Part shown: positions 46,370-58,612 of the stretch, piece by piece
Numbering within the stretch: the first letter of the stretch is position 1
How the letters are laid out: every line of letters starts with the position of its first letter
NCBI GenBank assembly: GCA_963971305.1
Contig: OZ020304.1
Location: 19,388,103 to 19,452,102, forward strand
DNA: 64,000 nt
Source: Arcuatula senhousia
Lineage: Eukaryota; Mollusca; Bivalvia; Mytilida; Mytilidae
Reading direction: 5' to 3'
The notes under the pieces: model-generated
The model's database searches: none
Seen by the model: the letters and a program-made list of their open reading frames with translations, nothing else
What the model was told of the DNA's origin: nothing
Program-made: the position numbers and the translations under genes

Positions 46370-47060
46370 GGACGTTCTTGAAGACATCCACTGTTGATGT
46401 TCTTACAGCCGCAAGTTGTAACCTATTTTATTGTCTGATGGTAAATGGTTCAAATGACTGCTGGTGGTACTGCAGTCCTGAGTATTGAATATGGAATGTG
46501 GTGCTGTCCACCTAATTATTTTGTTGTTACAGCTCTGGATGTGAAGTATTGGTCATTTTTTGTTGGTCTTGCGGTATATCTACTAGGTGCATGGTGTATT
46601 ATTCTGTAAAGCATAAACACCTTTTTCTTCGTTCTTCAAGGGTCTGTCATTGTAGATGGTCTAGCAGGGCTGTGACACTACTGGTGGTCTAATAGTCTCC
46701 TATAACGAACCTTGTTGCTCTTAGCTGTACCATCTCTATTTGGTATATCTGCAATTGGTGTTGCAATACTAAATCCCATACACCACAGACATATTTTAAA
46801 ATGGGTCTTACTAGGGTTACGTAAAACTGTCCCTTTATCTTATTGGAACAAAAGTTGATGATTCTACTCAGGAAGGCGTTGGTGTTGTTTGCTTTTTTCG
46901 TTATCAGTTTTATGTGGGTGTTTCATGATAGACCTTCGTTGATGATCAGTCATAGGATTTTCGCTGAGTGTACTGAAACAAGTAGAGAACCATGTATGGT
47001 GTAACCATGGTGGGTCTTTTTCTTCTGAGTTACTTGTAAATCCACACACTGACTTGGTGT
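46370..47060 (-). pseudogene. Decayed Jockey/CR1-like LINE ORF2, C-terminal part
   Basis: Reading across several frameshifts and stops, the minus strand gives KLITKKANNTNAFLSRI, FYVTLVRPILKYVCGVWD, QIEMVQLRATRFV, TTSSVTALLDHLQ and TLEERRK. This is the thumb/C-terminal order of Jockey/CR1-type LINE reverse transcriptases. The tryptophan expected before NTHIKLITKKAN is TGA. It is ancient and non-functional. Confidence 0.75.
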
Positions 47061-48000
47061 AAAATAAACAGTAACTGCTAATTATGTGTAACTGACGGTG
47101 TAATTACATAATAAACAGCTCACTTTATGTAGATCATTCAATTATTTCAAATAGTTTATATTTATTATAGTATGCAGGAATAACAAAACACAACATAATA
47201 TAATTTTTTTTTGTTCACAAACACATTAATTATTAATTATAAAGTTACACAATTTTATTTAAATACTGACTTTCTATACTCCAATCAAATGTTTGTATAT
47301 GGACGTCAGGCCACAATGTTTTATTTTTGCAATTGGATAAACTGGAGATGGTTGGTCACTGTGAAAATGAGACCTTTTGGTTATAAGACATTTGGAGAAA
47401 TTAGAAATGGCGGAGACAAATTTCTATAAAATGTTTTTGTTGCCTCATACAATTAGACTAAAAAATTGAAATGATACATTGTGTCCCAAAAATGTTATAG
47501 AAATCATGTGATAAATTTTCATTCTTTTTAACTTACCCTTTAAAGGGAATAAGGGTTAAAATGGAAAAAAAACCTTTTAGGAAGATTAGAAAAAACGTTA
47601 GACGCAGATCAAATAAAAAATTATTTATCAGGTTGACGTTTAAAATGGTAGGTTCCAGTACATTTACAAAATGTGAATGAAAAGAAAAAAGAAAGGCAAT
47701 ACATGTACATATTTATGGAAAGACATAAAGAGGTTTTGAAAGAATTTTGGATAATAACTGATTTTCCTGAGATGCAATGAGTGGAAATACAGACTGGAAC
47801 ATGGCAAATATCGCTATCACTATATCTGTATCTATTATCAAGTGGGTTTGTATAATAAGAAAACTGTGTGTATTTTTTTTTACTTATTTCTTTATAATTA
47901 CCAAAATGATTACAGTATTTTTAAAAAAGGTATCGAAGAAATGAAGCAATACCATATGACTTTTGTTTAACAAGACAAGTTTCGACATTAGAAGTGTGCA
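47061..48000. other. AT-rich spacer, nothing recognised
   Basis: No protein-like frame or repeat was recognised. Confidence 0.4.
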
Positions 48001-48126
48001 CATAAATTCTAGAAACATTCACCTTTGGTAATGGTACAAGTAATATTAAAGGTGGAGTTAATGAGCACGCAAGGCCTTGATATGGATGCAAAATCGACAA
48101 CTTTGAACATTCGAGTCTTTGAATTA

Positions 48127-48360
48127 CTAGGATATAAGATCCCTGGTAACAGATATGGCTTGGACACTTCCGACTGTTTCACCATGGCAAAACAAACATA
48201 TAAACACGCTAAATGTGTGGTAAATGCTTGGCTTAATGTTACGTTTCTTGAAGTTTTGGTACCTAAAATATGCTTCCCAAAAAACTGAAACCGTACCATT
48301 TTTTTTGTACGAGATCTTCACTACGGGTTGCAAATTTACAAGACAGTTTACTTTTTCTAG
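48127..48360 (-). pseudogene. Truncated Ig-domain exon
   Basis: A clean minus frame reads EKVNCLVNLQ, later TVSVFWEAYF, and SVFICLFCHGETVGSVQAIS, with about 50 residues between the two cysteines as in an Ig fold. FICLFC resembles YICFTC of the 26.3-kb exon. The 5' part is replaced at about 48362 by an RT-element tail and there is no convincing acceptor, so it is probably dead. A good donor (AAAG|GTGAAT, about 48022) exists in another frame. Confidence 0.45.
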
Positions 48361-48361
48361 T

Positions 48362-48523
48362 ACACTCTTGGTACAACTTGAGTTGGCGTTGTTGATTTCC
48401 GTTCGGTTGATTTTGTGTTTTTTGTTTCTTCGTGCTGTTCTTTTCCGTGTTTACCGTTTTTTTTCGTTGTCCTTTCGGAATTTTGAAGCTCGAATGCCCA
48501 ATAGGTGCCTTTTTGCTTCTTTC
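48362..48523 (+). repeat. 3' tail fragment of RT-element subfamily 2
   Basis: Plus-oriented TTGATTTCCGTTCGGTTGAT, TTTCTTCGTGCTGTTC and CCTTTCGGAATTTTGAAGC match the tail at 35.1-35.4 kb. Its inner end abuts the Ig pseudo-exon. Confidence 0.7.
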
Positions 48524-49140
48524 TTACTAATTACAAATGTAACAACCGTGCCAACTTACCTGAAAAATGTCAGGAATTCAATTATTGTATTTCATTAATT
48601 CAATAAATGAATTGTCTAACACAAATTAACAAATAAATTTCTAGCATTTTTTGTCGTTGATATTTTTGATTGTTAAATTCAAAATTGAACACCAGATACT
48701 TGTTCTGCACATGGTCGATATCATTTCGGCTCTGAATACTTTCCATTCAATACTTTTGGTTTCTGACCTTATTTTGACTCAAATGCTGCTAATGAGTGGT
48801 TACTCCTTGAAATATCGATAAACAGCATCACCAAATTAAACGTTTTTTATTCGTTTTGGTATTTGTATTTTGAATGTATTGGAGGAACACTTTTTCCCTG
48901 TGAAAAAAATAAATGAACTACCTTAAGACTAGAAATATTATGTTTAATGAAAGTTTTCCTATTAAATGTATAGTCAGTTTTCCTAAAATTCAAGAACTCA
49001 TGCAAGCAGATTTATTGTAATTCATTGAGAGTTAAGATAGAGCATTGTTAATACTATAGTTACAATCAAAATGATGACACCAACTATACAACAGTAGATT
49101 TGGATATGATTGGGAATTAAAAAAACAGAAAAAATGAGGG
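48524..49140. other. Intron-like AT-rich sequence
   Basis: Nothing recognised. Confidence 0.4.
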
Positions 49141-49150
49141 ATTGTCTTAC

Positions 49151-49208
49151 CCTATAATGGCACCACAGGTTGTAAGGTAAATACCATCTTTCACTCTACA
49201 CTCATAAT
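49151..49208 (-). CDS. Small cysteine-containing exon of the receptor gene
   Basis: The 58-nt exon lies between TTTTACAG (ending 49209) and GG|GTAAGA (after 49151). It encodes YECRVKDGIYLTTCGAII, and its first codon joins the G left by the 49.7-kb donor to make Asp. So GEELSR runs into DYECRV, the common C-x-PG-x-EL...YEC layout. The end phase is 2, so its partner cannot be any of the phase-1 exons seen here. Confidence 0.6.
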
Positions 49209-49706
49209 CTGTAAAAGGTAAACCCCTAGTTATACAATTCAATTAAGCATTAGTTTACTCGTCAACAAAATTAAATTGTCCTTTTTAATGCATTTTTTGT
49301 GTAGTACTTGGTCTGGTTAAGTATATATCCAGCACGAATTTGTCCAGATGACAGATCCTGAGGATCCCAAGAGGTCCGTTTGACTTTTTGATTTTTAAAG
49401 TGTAAACATAGTCATGAACCTACCAAAAAGTAGAATATCTTACCACAAATCAATTCAATATCTGCATTTGTTGATTCCTAACACCTAAGTAATGGTACAG
49501 CAGTTCAGCTTAGAGAAGTAGCCAATTAGGTAGAAAGGGCATTACACTTAAATATTCATGAATCTTATTTGTCCTACAAAATGTATCTTTAGTCTTGTAA
49601 CTACTAACTAAAATCGATCGTTTTTGGTAATTTGTCTTCCACTGTTCAAATGTAAACTGCAATTTAACACATTCATAAGAAAGATACAACCCCTGATATA
49701 ACATAC

Positions 49707-50013
49707 CCCTTGACAACTCTTCACCAGGAGGACATATCTTTCTATAACAGCTACAATCCTCCTCAGATGGAACACATTCACATTTATTTCTTGGTTCCAC
49801 GATATATGTATACCCTGCTCTGTAGTCACATCTACATGTCCTGTCTTGGTAACCTGAGGACCCATTATTGGCAATGACTTGTCCTTCCTCTGAGCAAAGA
49901 GATTTACTGTACATACATTTACTGAATTCATCTGTTGTAAATGGTATGGGTTGGTATCTGGTTTTCTCACATTTGTCAGTTGTTATACCAGGTCTTCTGA
50001 TTTTCTTATTTCC
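49707..50013 (-). CDS. Cysteine-rich extracellular exon
   Basis: The acceptor TTTATATTAG ends at 50014 and the donor G|GTATGT follows 49707; both are phase 1. The ~102 residues include DKCEKTRYQPIPF, KCMYSKSLCSEEGQVI, RTCRCDYRAGYTYI, KCECVPSEEDCSCY and KICPPGEELS, a dense Cys pattern suggesting a TNFR-like or EGF-like disulfide module. I recall similar RCDY...CVPSEEDCSCY modules in predicted mollusc receptors (memory, not a search). Extracellular ligand-binding role inferred. Confidence 0.7.
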
Positions 50014-50049
50014 TAATATAAAAACGGTAGTGTAAGAAGAACATTAGTG

Positions 50050-50480
50050 AATACGCTCACATACCATTATCTTTATTATCCTTGAGAATTAGGAATTGTG
50101 AATAAATAGTTCGTTTGTAACAATTTACTCTACAACAAATGGTGTACTTCTTACTACCTACTATATCAAATTTCATTCAGTTATTTCAAAAGAGTTGCAT
50201 CAACATGATAATAAATAAATATTTTTTACAATTGTTTCAGTTCAAAGGACCATTACTCCCACCAAATTTCGCGGATAAAAAATCGTTTTGATATGCACAA
50301 CTACAAATGGTGTACTTCCTGCATAAACAAAGTTTCGTTTAATTCTGCTAAGTAGTTCAGAGGAGTTGTTTCCACAACATTTGATAACTGAAGGACGGAC
50401 TGGCGGACCTATTAAAAACATAAGCAACTTCGTGGCGTGGGGTATAATATGACGAAGTACAAAATAATAGTTATAGTATA
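50050..50480 (-). repeat. Fragment of another hairpin-type element within the intron
   Basis: CAAATGGTGTACTTCTTACT and CAAATGGTGTACTTCCTGCA head two diverged units. The right end has GGACGGACTGGCGGACC and ACTTCGTGGCGTGGGG, a terminal pattern like the other families. Boundaries are imprecise. Confidence 0.4.
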
Positions 50481-50745
50481 TAATAATGATAGTGTGGCAA
50501 TTCATAAGATATTCAGGATAAAATTATCATTGGCATAAACATTTTAAACACCAAAACCAAAACGTATTAAGTTGTTATTTTATAAAGAATGTATTTCTTT
50601 TTATTTTTCATGCCTTAACGAAACATATGATGATGCTTGTGAGCTACATGTAATTATCTAGACTATAGTTCTACCTCACTTGCGTGAGTAAGTTCAAAAA
50701 TTTGCTCAAACGCTTTTCATTTTAAAGCAAAACTAAATTACTCGC

Positions 50746-50953
50746 CCTTTTTGACTTCAAATGGAAACCCGTCTTCACAGCTCTCGTAATTTTTACCATC
50801 TAATACATTAAGCAAACATGTATAGTGTGGTTTAGCAGGATTGGTGCAGCCAGCTTTTCTAAAATATCTCTGTGGTTGTGCTGGGCATGTCAAGTAGTAG
50901 GAAGATGCAGTGTTGTGACGAAACAGCATAACAATCTGAAGAAATATAACCAT
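50746..50953 (-). CDS. N-terminal cysteine-rich exon, possible signal peptide
   Basis: From ATG at 50953-50951 the frame starts MVIFLQIVMLF, then LTCPAQPQRYFRKAGC, HYTCLLNVLDGKNYESC and FPFEVKKG. The hydrophobic start could be a signal peptide; alternatively TATATTTCTTCAG is an acceptor and the true leader lies upstream. The 3' boundary keeps frame with the next exon only if AGG|GCGAGT is used, a GC donor in phase 1. The next exon supplies GA to complete Gly. Confidence 0.55.
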
Positions 50954-51401
50954 TGACAATAGGAAACTAATTAGATTTTGCTCATAAACATAGTTTTCTT
51001 TTTAAAAGTTCAACTCTAATAGTTTGTCAATATTATAGTCTTTGTGTTTTATATACTGTAAATTGCAACTTTTATGTCCAATAAAACCTTAATACTTTGC
51101 TTCTTGTTAATAAAGGCGATGGATTGTCAAAAGACAGTGTATATCAAAAGCTACAAGAATTTCATGAAATTTTAAGCAGTTGTGTTCTAAGGTGAGTATA
51201 ATTAGAAAATGCCATTAAATATGGCAAACATTGTGCAAAAAAAAATCCTCACTATTTAAAGGTAAAATCTAGGGGAGGTTAGAAATAGGACTGAAATTCT
51301 GTAGCAAGAAGAGTGACCATTCTTAAATCAGGCAAATTTCGAGTGGTTTTCTGCAAGTTTTTTATTAGCCACATCAATTATGGTTAGTTTCTTTGTTTTA
51401 A

Positions 51402-51986
51402 GGTGGTTCGTGGGTATAAGCAAAATCAATCAGATGTTTGTAAAATATTGTAGAATTTAACTATCATATATATGTTGATGAACAATTAAAAAAATGCAAA
51501 AATAATCGGGAATCACGGACCTTTCTACAGATTTATGACTGTGCGAAGTTGATGAACTAGATTTCTGTTTTTCATTAGATTATAAAGGAAAAGGGTTATG
51601 TAGCATCACTCTGAGCTAGAAATCCATCAGAATCTAGTTATATTTCACAAATGACGAGCTACATATACTATCTTTTGAAATGCATGATAAAACTTGAGGT
51701 CATGGGCCTCGTTTCTACATATTTGAGAAAAAAAACTAATTTTTCCCACACAATTCTATATAAAAATTTCTTACACAGTTTTCCGCCCCTGAAAATAGAA
51801 CTTTTTAGACAAAAAGGCTTTATTACTTTTTAATTACTTATGTTATATTTAAATCATTAATAAAAAAAGAATGAATAATTAATTTTTGCATCTATTGTGC
51901 TATTTTAAGTCATTTTAATTGAAATCCAGACTTAGAATTTGCAAGATGTCTGAAAAACATGCTCAGTTCTATACTCCCAAACCACC
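51402..51986. mobile_element. TTAA-flanked MITE, copy 2
   Basis: The termini GGTGGTTCGTGGGTATA and TATACTCCCAAACCACC lie between TTAA at 51398-51401 and 51987-51990. The interior matches 6761-7340 in reverse orientation (AATCACGGACCTTTCTACAG against the complement of TGTAAAAAGGTCCGTGACC). Confidence 0.8.
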
Positions 51987-52089
51987 TTAAATGATTATTC
52001 ACATAAATTATTGCAGTGGTCCTCTGCGTGACTCATAGTTAATTTTAGCAAGGCTTTCAATATGTAAAGCACATTATTACAATTGTCTA

Positions 52090-53605
52090 ATAAAAGAACT
52101 AGACATTGATGGTAATACTTCCGCTAATGCTACATACAAACGGACTACATTTAACATAGATGAAATCATAGCCATCCATAGCTCTTTTATGTCCTCTTTC
52201 AGTATTCAAATGAAAGAGGAACATAGACAGTTACCATATTTGTACTGGATACCTAAACTTCACAAAAATCCGTACAAAGAAAGGTATATAGCTGTCCGTC
52301 CATTTAACTAAAATCTTGTCTGCTGTCAATGAAGGTGAACAAGCATACTGCGACACTATTTATAATCGTAGTGGAATCAACCATGTGGATTTTGAAGAAG
52401 TCAAAAGATTTGTTAGATCATTTTAAATCAAGATCATTTTCTGGGTCTTCAATCTTTGAAAACTTTTGATTTTTTAACTTTATTAACTACCTGGCCACAC
52501 GAAAAACTAAACTGTCGCCTGAAAAAAAAACTTTTCGAAAAAGCCTTTTCAAACTCTAGGAATGTTGTTGTTTTGTGTTATAACTCTACATATTTTTCCA
52601 AAACATCTTTCAAAAATAAAATTTGTTACACACTGGAACAAGTTTGCAGTATGCTTGATTTCCTCATTGACAACATATTTGTCACCTTCGGAGGAGAGAT
52701 TTATCAACAACAAATCGGCATTCCAATGGACACAAACTGTGGTTCTCTCATCCGTCGATTTGTTTTTATACTCTTACGAGACTGAATTTCTTCAGGGACT
52801 CGTAAAGAACAAGAAGATGAAATAGGCATGGTCATTTAATCTTACATTCAGATATATTGATGATGTCACTTCTGTCAATAACACTTCATTTAGTAGATGG
52901 ATTCCTTCAATATATCCCCCAGAATTGGAGATTAAAGAGACCACAGAATCAAATTGTTCCACGTCTTTCTTGGATTTGCACCTCGAATTTAACCTAGGTG
53001 GTCATCTCAGTACAAAAATTTACGATAAAAGAGACGATTTTAATTTTCAATTAAATTTAAATTATTAATTATCCTAATCTACAGGGCAATATACCTACAT
53101 CCCCTGCTTACGGTGTTTATATTTCACAACTTATTCGATATGCCAGAGCTTGCACACATTTCACTGATTTTTTTTTTATCATACACCGATTTCTTCGTGA
53201 CCGACTTTTGGAGCAGGGCTATAAGAAAATACGTCTCTTGCGATCCCTAAAAAAATTCTTTCTTCGTTATCAGCCACTAGAAGAAAATTTCAAAATTGAT
53301 TAAAAGATATGATAGTTAATTGTTTTAATTAGTGTTTGACTGGTCTGCTGTACTGAGATGATCACCTCAAGTTCCCTATTATGTCTCACAACTATGGTCA
53401 TTACCGGATCCTAAGATCGCAATGGAAAAGGGAGGTTTGGTGCCATAAAACCTGGTTAAAAAACAATTTCCTTTGAAATGCCTGAACCAAGTCAGGACCA
53501 TTGTGATCTACCAAATTCTCCGGTATGACTGATTCGTTTTTGTCATTTTCTCTGGACTATGAGATTGGTCATTCAAGTTCGGTAGTTTTGTTATTACCTT
53601 TATTT
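52090..53605 (+). pseudogene. Penelope-like RT element (subfamily 1), longest copy
   Basis: In order, over several frameshifts: RTTFNIDEIIAIHSSF, LPYLYWIPKLHKNPYKERYI, the FDFLTLLTTWPHEKL palm region, KICYTLEQVCSMLDFLIDN, VTFGGEIYQQQIGIPMDTNC, YSYETEFLQGL, FRYIDDV (about 52850), then LYDKRDDFNF-type sequence, AYGVYISQLIRYARAC and the C-terminus. The 3' tail 53335-53605 matches that at 3.07-3.35 kb. The N-terminus is missing. Multiple frame breaks make it inactive. Confidence 0.8.
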
Positions 53606-53852
53606 TCCAAAAACCACTACCATGGTAGGTTTTTTCCGTTAATTCCCAAATCACAATTTTAAGCCACTGTAAGTAACTATTTTAACATAACAATAAAAAC
53701 TTTAAACAAAATCATGATGATATATATGTGTAGTATATTATAACTGATTTAAAGTATATAAATTATTGCATATTCTCAGCTAAGTTTAATGATTCCAAAA
53801 AATATGGGGTCAAAATTAGGCTGTTATCATTCCTTGTCCTTTCTTAAATTTT

Positions 53853-53900
53853 CAGGGGTCAGGCGTAGCAAATTTTATTGTCTGGAACTTTTATGTAATT
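53853..53900 (+). repeat. 3' half of a hammerhead-bearing copy
   Basis: It starts at GTCAGGCGTAGCAAA, at the expected hammerhead cleavage site, and continues TTTTATTGTCTGGAACTTT. The upstream half is absent. Confidence 0.6.
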
Positions 53901-53904
53901 ATAT

Positions 53905-54260
53905 CTCCCAAACACTATGTTTGGGAGATTCATTGTTTTTATTCTGTTTCTTATTATTATTATGTCCTCGACCACGAAGTGTCGTCGGGGACATATTGTT
54001 TTTACTCCGTTTCTTATTTTTATGTCCCCGACGACACTTCATATTTGTTTTTAATCCGTTTCTTATTCTTCTTACTATTATTATGTCCCCGACCACGAAA
54101 TGTCGTCGGGGACATATTGTTTTTACTCTGTTTCTTATTTTTCTTATTATTATTCTTTCTTCTTTTGCTTCCGTCAACCTGATACACGAACTTGTCAGGA
54201 GTTGTTCTCGGAAGTGTGTGGACCGTTTGATCTGAAACTTCGTGAGGTGATAGTTTGAAG
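53905..54260. repeat. Cluster of GTCCCCGAC hairpins (family F)
   Basis: ATGTCCTCGACCACGAAG, TGTCGTCGGGGACAT forms a strong hairpin. Full or partial copies recur near 53961, 54029 and 54083, each followed by ATTGTTTTTACTCCGTTTCT. The long opposite-strand frames are repeat by-products. Confidence 0.6.
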
Positions 54261-57200
54261 ACAGTTGATTCATTGGCACCAAAAAGGATGCGGACTTGCC
54301 AAGTTTAAAATATTTCCTATATATTGAGCAAAAAATGTTTTCATAAGAAAAGTTCCGCCCCGCTTGGATCCACCTTTGTTATATTGGAAACTTGAAAAAC
54401 TAAATGCTAGACATAAAAAAATCATTCCGCCTTTAAACAATCAGAGAAAAAAAATAAATAAAGTACTATTCAAAGCACACACGCTGCATAACCCCGCGAT
54501 ACTCTGGTGTTTGATAATATAAGGGCAAATAATAGAAAAATAGAGTAGACGGAATTCAAAAGACGCTTTATTTAAAAGTTTAATGTCCCGAAAAGACATA
54601 CTGCTAAATTTGGGCTTAAACGAATACTACATGCTTCTAGTTTTATTTCTAACTTGTAGCAAGAAGTTCGTACGGTCGAGTTTTATTAATAGTACGTTGA
54701 AAAGGGGTACCCTCGATCAACTGTTTGATAGTATATCAATAAAACATGAAATTTAATGCAAATATTTCGGTTTTTATGTTATATTTGGTTTTATCAAGTA
54801 CATAATAGAAATATCTTGTCTGGCAATGCAATAAGTTTACAAAAGAAGTGCAATTTCTTGGTGATAATTCCTTTTGAAAAACGCATAAAATACTACTAAA
54901 ATTATGAGGATTTTCATTTACCATATTAAAAGCTTTTTAGTAATATCATTGATATTGATGAAATAAATTAACACATACAATACACATTTTCCCAAAATTA
55001 GAAGGCGGTATGTTCATTACTTTATCAAAAAAATAGGACATGTATTTCAACATAATAAATGTGTTAGTTTTGTTTGAAATTGCGATAGTTTTGTGCTTTT
55101 GTGTGGCTAAATTTGTTGTTCTGTTGTTATTGTGTGTGTAAGTTTCTTTCCAAGTTTACTTGTTTCGTGCCTTAATTTGTGTTGTTTATATTTCAAAGTT
55201 CATAATCACTGTCATCAATGAATACAAAAGGAAGTGCTAGGGTTGTCATTCATATGATGGGGACAAAATGCATTACTGATCATTATTTGTGAAGTTGTTC
55301 AGATATGTTAACCGACAATTCGTGACTATGCATACCATCAGTTAAATACATTTTGTTTATTTCGATGAAAAAAGAGAGATGTTTATGGAAGTATCTTTTG
55401 ATATTGATAAACTTGAATGCTCCAAATGGTCAGAAGAGATAAGAACTTTTTTAAACTCTCGAACTAGTTATATAACAAACAAGGAACCACGATTGCAGTG
55501 TTTTTCAGGTCGATGTGTCATTAAGATACTTAATATGACCCGACATTAAAGCAAAGGAGCTCAGTCACTTCCTGACATCTTTTAAACCGCTTGATGGATT
55601 TGGATGAATCTTTACATGAGACGAAAAGGTATAACATAGACAGGCGTATGAAGAAAATTTATTGCATTAAAATATCATTTAGAGGAGAAAGTTTGATTTT
55701 TTTCTCACTATAGAGTATAATATGAAGCGAGGGTATCCTCAGTGAGCTTTCCCATAGTTCTTTTTGAATCCCAGTTACACACGGAAATTATGTAGGGACA
55801 GTTTTGCAAATGTTTCAACCAATTTCAATAGGCTGTCTTTTGGCAGATGCAAAAACAGACGATTATCTCTGGTCTGTGTTAACTTCTTAAGCCACAAATG
55901 TTTTGTCTAAACAAAAATCAATCAATGAATTAAATATGTGTTTTACGGGTCTATCTAATATACTATTTTTAGAAATTCCTTTCTTTTAAAGCATTAGTTA
56001 AGGTATTTCAGAGCACAAACAAGATTGCCCTTGTGATTGAAAGTAACACTTTCATGATTTGCTGTAGAAACCACCATATTTGAGATTGAACAAACAATAA
56101 ACAATCATGAAACGAGACAATGTCACAAAGCATTTGTCCAGAAAATTATCTTTTTAATGATTGCTGTAAATGAAATATAGAGAAAAACATCCGAGTTTTT
56201 AGTGTTTAGAAACTTAAAAGGTCTATTTCGCCGCGATATATCTTTTGTGGCTTTTCTCCAAAAGAACAATACCAAAATCTAAGAAAAAATATGTTTCAAA
56301 GATTATTTAAACGTCTTGTTATCTTTCAAGTAATTATTCTAGCCAAGAAAATGATACCCCATTGACTTAAGCATAAATAAGCCCCTGTTTTTATATGGAA
56401 AACCCCAGATTTTTCATTTAAGAAAAGCATAAATGCTTTATGTTCAAGAACATTATATACAAATTATCTATCTATCTATCTATCTATATAAAAATTAGTT
56501 TGTCTCAGTGTCTATGAAATTTAAAGCACTGGTTGTGAATCAGTGCTACATAACACATGTGTATCCCTTAGATGGCTTTGTTAAATTTCGACCAATAGGA
56601 AGCTCCAAATATTTTCTGAATGCAATCCGAAATATTAAAATTACAATATCACTATATGGGAAAGAAAATATTTAAATTTCTTAAATATCAAAGATAGTTA
56701 AAAGGAAAAAATGGCATTAATTGATAAAAGTCACATTTTGTATACAAATCACAAAACACGTACTGCGCTTATAAATGTTCCAAATTGTCATCCGTATCAA
56801 ACTCTTATAAGCAGAGATTATATAGCATCACGTGACCAAATGTGTGTGAAATTTTTAGAAGGATTCTTGTAATAGTGTAGGAGTAATAGCGATTAAAATA
56901 AAGGTACCCCTACGTCAATCATTGGAATTTTTGTTTTGCTATGGGGAACCCCTAATTTAACTTTTATTGGAACTTTTGATATTGAACAATCATTGTTTTG
57001 ATATGCAAAATATTTTGTGTACGTTTTATGAAATTCTATAACGTTTTTGAAGAAAAATTCTGTCATTATATGTTGGCATTCAACGTAATTTGGGAGGAGT
57101 GTTGACGATCACATTAAATGGCTTATGTCATTGAAAAAGTCAAAAAGTAGGTCTGCAATTCTTATATGTGCTCAATATTTTGAAATTAACGCTTTTAAAC

Positions 57201-57780
57201 CTTTTGTACCTTTGACCATATGTAAAATAAGTTTCCAACCTAGGTTTTCATCTCTTGTTTATAATATCACCCCTTTTAAATAACCTTAAAATTACATTCA
57301 TTAATTATTATGTGGCCAGAAAATATTTCAGAAAACATATTTGACCTGTTTGCCATGAAGCAAACTGAAAAAAATGCAGTAAATACGGTTCTAATTTAAA
57401 GCAAACTCGAGCTGAAAATGCCTTCAAGAAAAGGGGGGAAATTCGACCTTGATATAAATTTTATTAATTATTAATGATATATCGATGGTTCTTTCGAATT
57501 TTTTTTTGTGTTTATAATTTTTTTTAGATATTATATCCTATATTTTCGGTAAGTTTTTTAAATATTGAGCATAAATAAAAGTAAGAAATAAAAAGAAAAC
57601 ATTATTGAGTATTCTTTAATGTTTTTTTGCCTTTTGACCTTTGACCTCGAATTTCTTTAAACTCGACCAACTCTGATTCTTACGACAAACATACTTCGAT
57701 AGCTTAGGTCCTGCTCTTTCCAACAATATATAATATTTGAGTTTGTTCGGTGGGGACATTATTTTTTTCAAATCAAGGTG
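54261..57780. other. 3.5 kb AT-rich, no gene recognised
   Basis: Contains an inverted family-E end at 54475-54540 (CGATACTCTGGTGTTTGATA) and a short (CTAT)n microsatellite at about 56467-56487. Otherwise nothing supportable. Confidence 0.5.
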
Positions 57781-57784
57781 TCGT

Positions 57785-58612
57785 CTACTCTACTAATAAT
57801 GGGCATTACTAGTACTATAATATGTATATGTATTGATATAAGATTTTTCCCTGGCAGTGGGAGTGATACAAAATGTAGTAATGTAAAGAATTATGCGTGA
57901 CGAAGGAGTAATGTGCCCTTATGCTACCTATGCAGCACAGCCCCTAGGGGCAGCATCAAAATTCCGAAACCTTCGGTACAATCAACATTTGGGAGAAGTT
58001 GTATGATGAAGAAATTATGTGGCCTTAGGCTACCTTTGCAGCCCAGCCCCTAAGAGTATTATCAGAATTCCGAAACCTTCGGAAGAATCTACATTCATAG
58101 TGCAACTTCTGAGCCAAGTTTCAGTTCTGTATTCCAAATAACCAAGGAGGAGTCGCGTGACGAAGGACTGATGTGCCCTTTAGCTACCTTTGCAGCCCAG
58201 TCCCTAGGGGCATAATCAAAATTCAGAAACCTTCAGCACAGTCCCCACTCACACTGCAATCAATGACCTAAAATTCATCTTTCTACCCCTAGTGGTTGCA
58301 GTGTGACACTGCAATATATATCAAAACCATTGGCACAATTATTTTTCAGAATTCAATGAGCAATTCAACAAAAAAAAGAATTTTCAAAATCGACTGAATA
58401 AAAAATATATATCATTTTTAGCCCTTTTCTAAGACGGTAGGACCACAAATCTCAATACCAACCTTCTTTTAGTAGTTACCAACATCATATCAAAATTTCA
58501 TAACAATCAGTCGTTATTTACTCAAGTTATCGCACGGAAACCAAAAGTCTACAGACGACGACAACGACATCGCCATAACATTACACTATGGCAAAAATTT
58601 TGCGGTCGAATA
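57785..58612 (-). mobile_element. Family-E-like hairpin-ended element, inverted copy
   Basis: Three units with TTCCGAAACCTTCGG, GCAGCCCAGCCCCTA and GTGACGAAGG match 39.6-40.05 kb in reverse complement. GGCAGTGGGAGTGATA (57855) matches TATCACTCCCACTACC (40067). The right end has (GACGAC)n and GCAAAAATTTTGCGGTCG, like the family-B terminus. Confidence 0.6.

Noticed and set aside
48009..48299. 96-codon minus frame as the coding frame of the Ig exon
   Set aside because: The Ig-like cysteine spacing is better in the overlapping frame ending at 48127; this frame only contributes a plausible donor.
53789..54282. 148- and 127-codon overlapping frames, one very hydrophobic
   Set aside because: Both derive from T-rich spacer plus GTCCCCGAC hairpins; the hydrophobicity comes from TTC/CTT-rich sequence, not a membrane protein.
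56467..56487. (CTAT)n tract as part of a repeat array or CRISPR-like structure
   Set aside because: Only about five copies of a simple tetranucleotide; an ordinary microsatellite.
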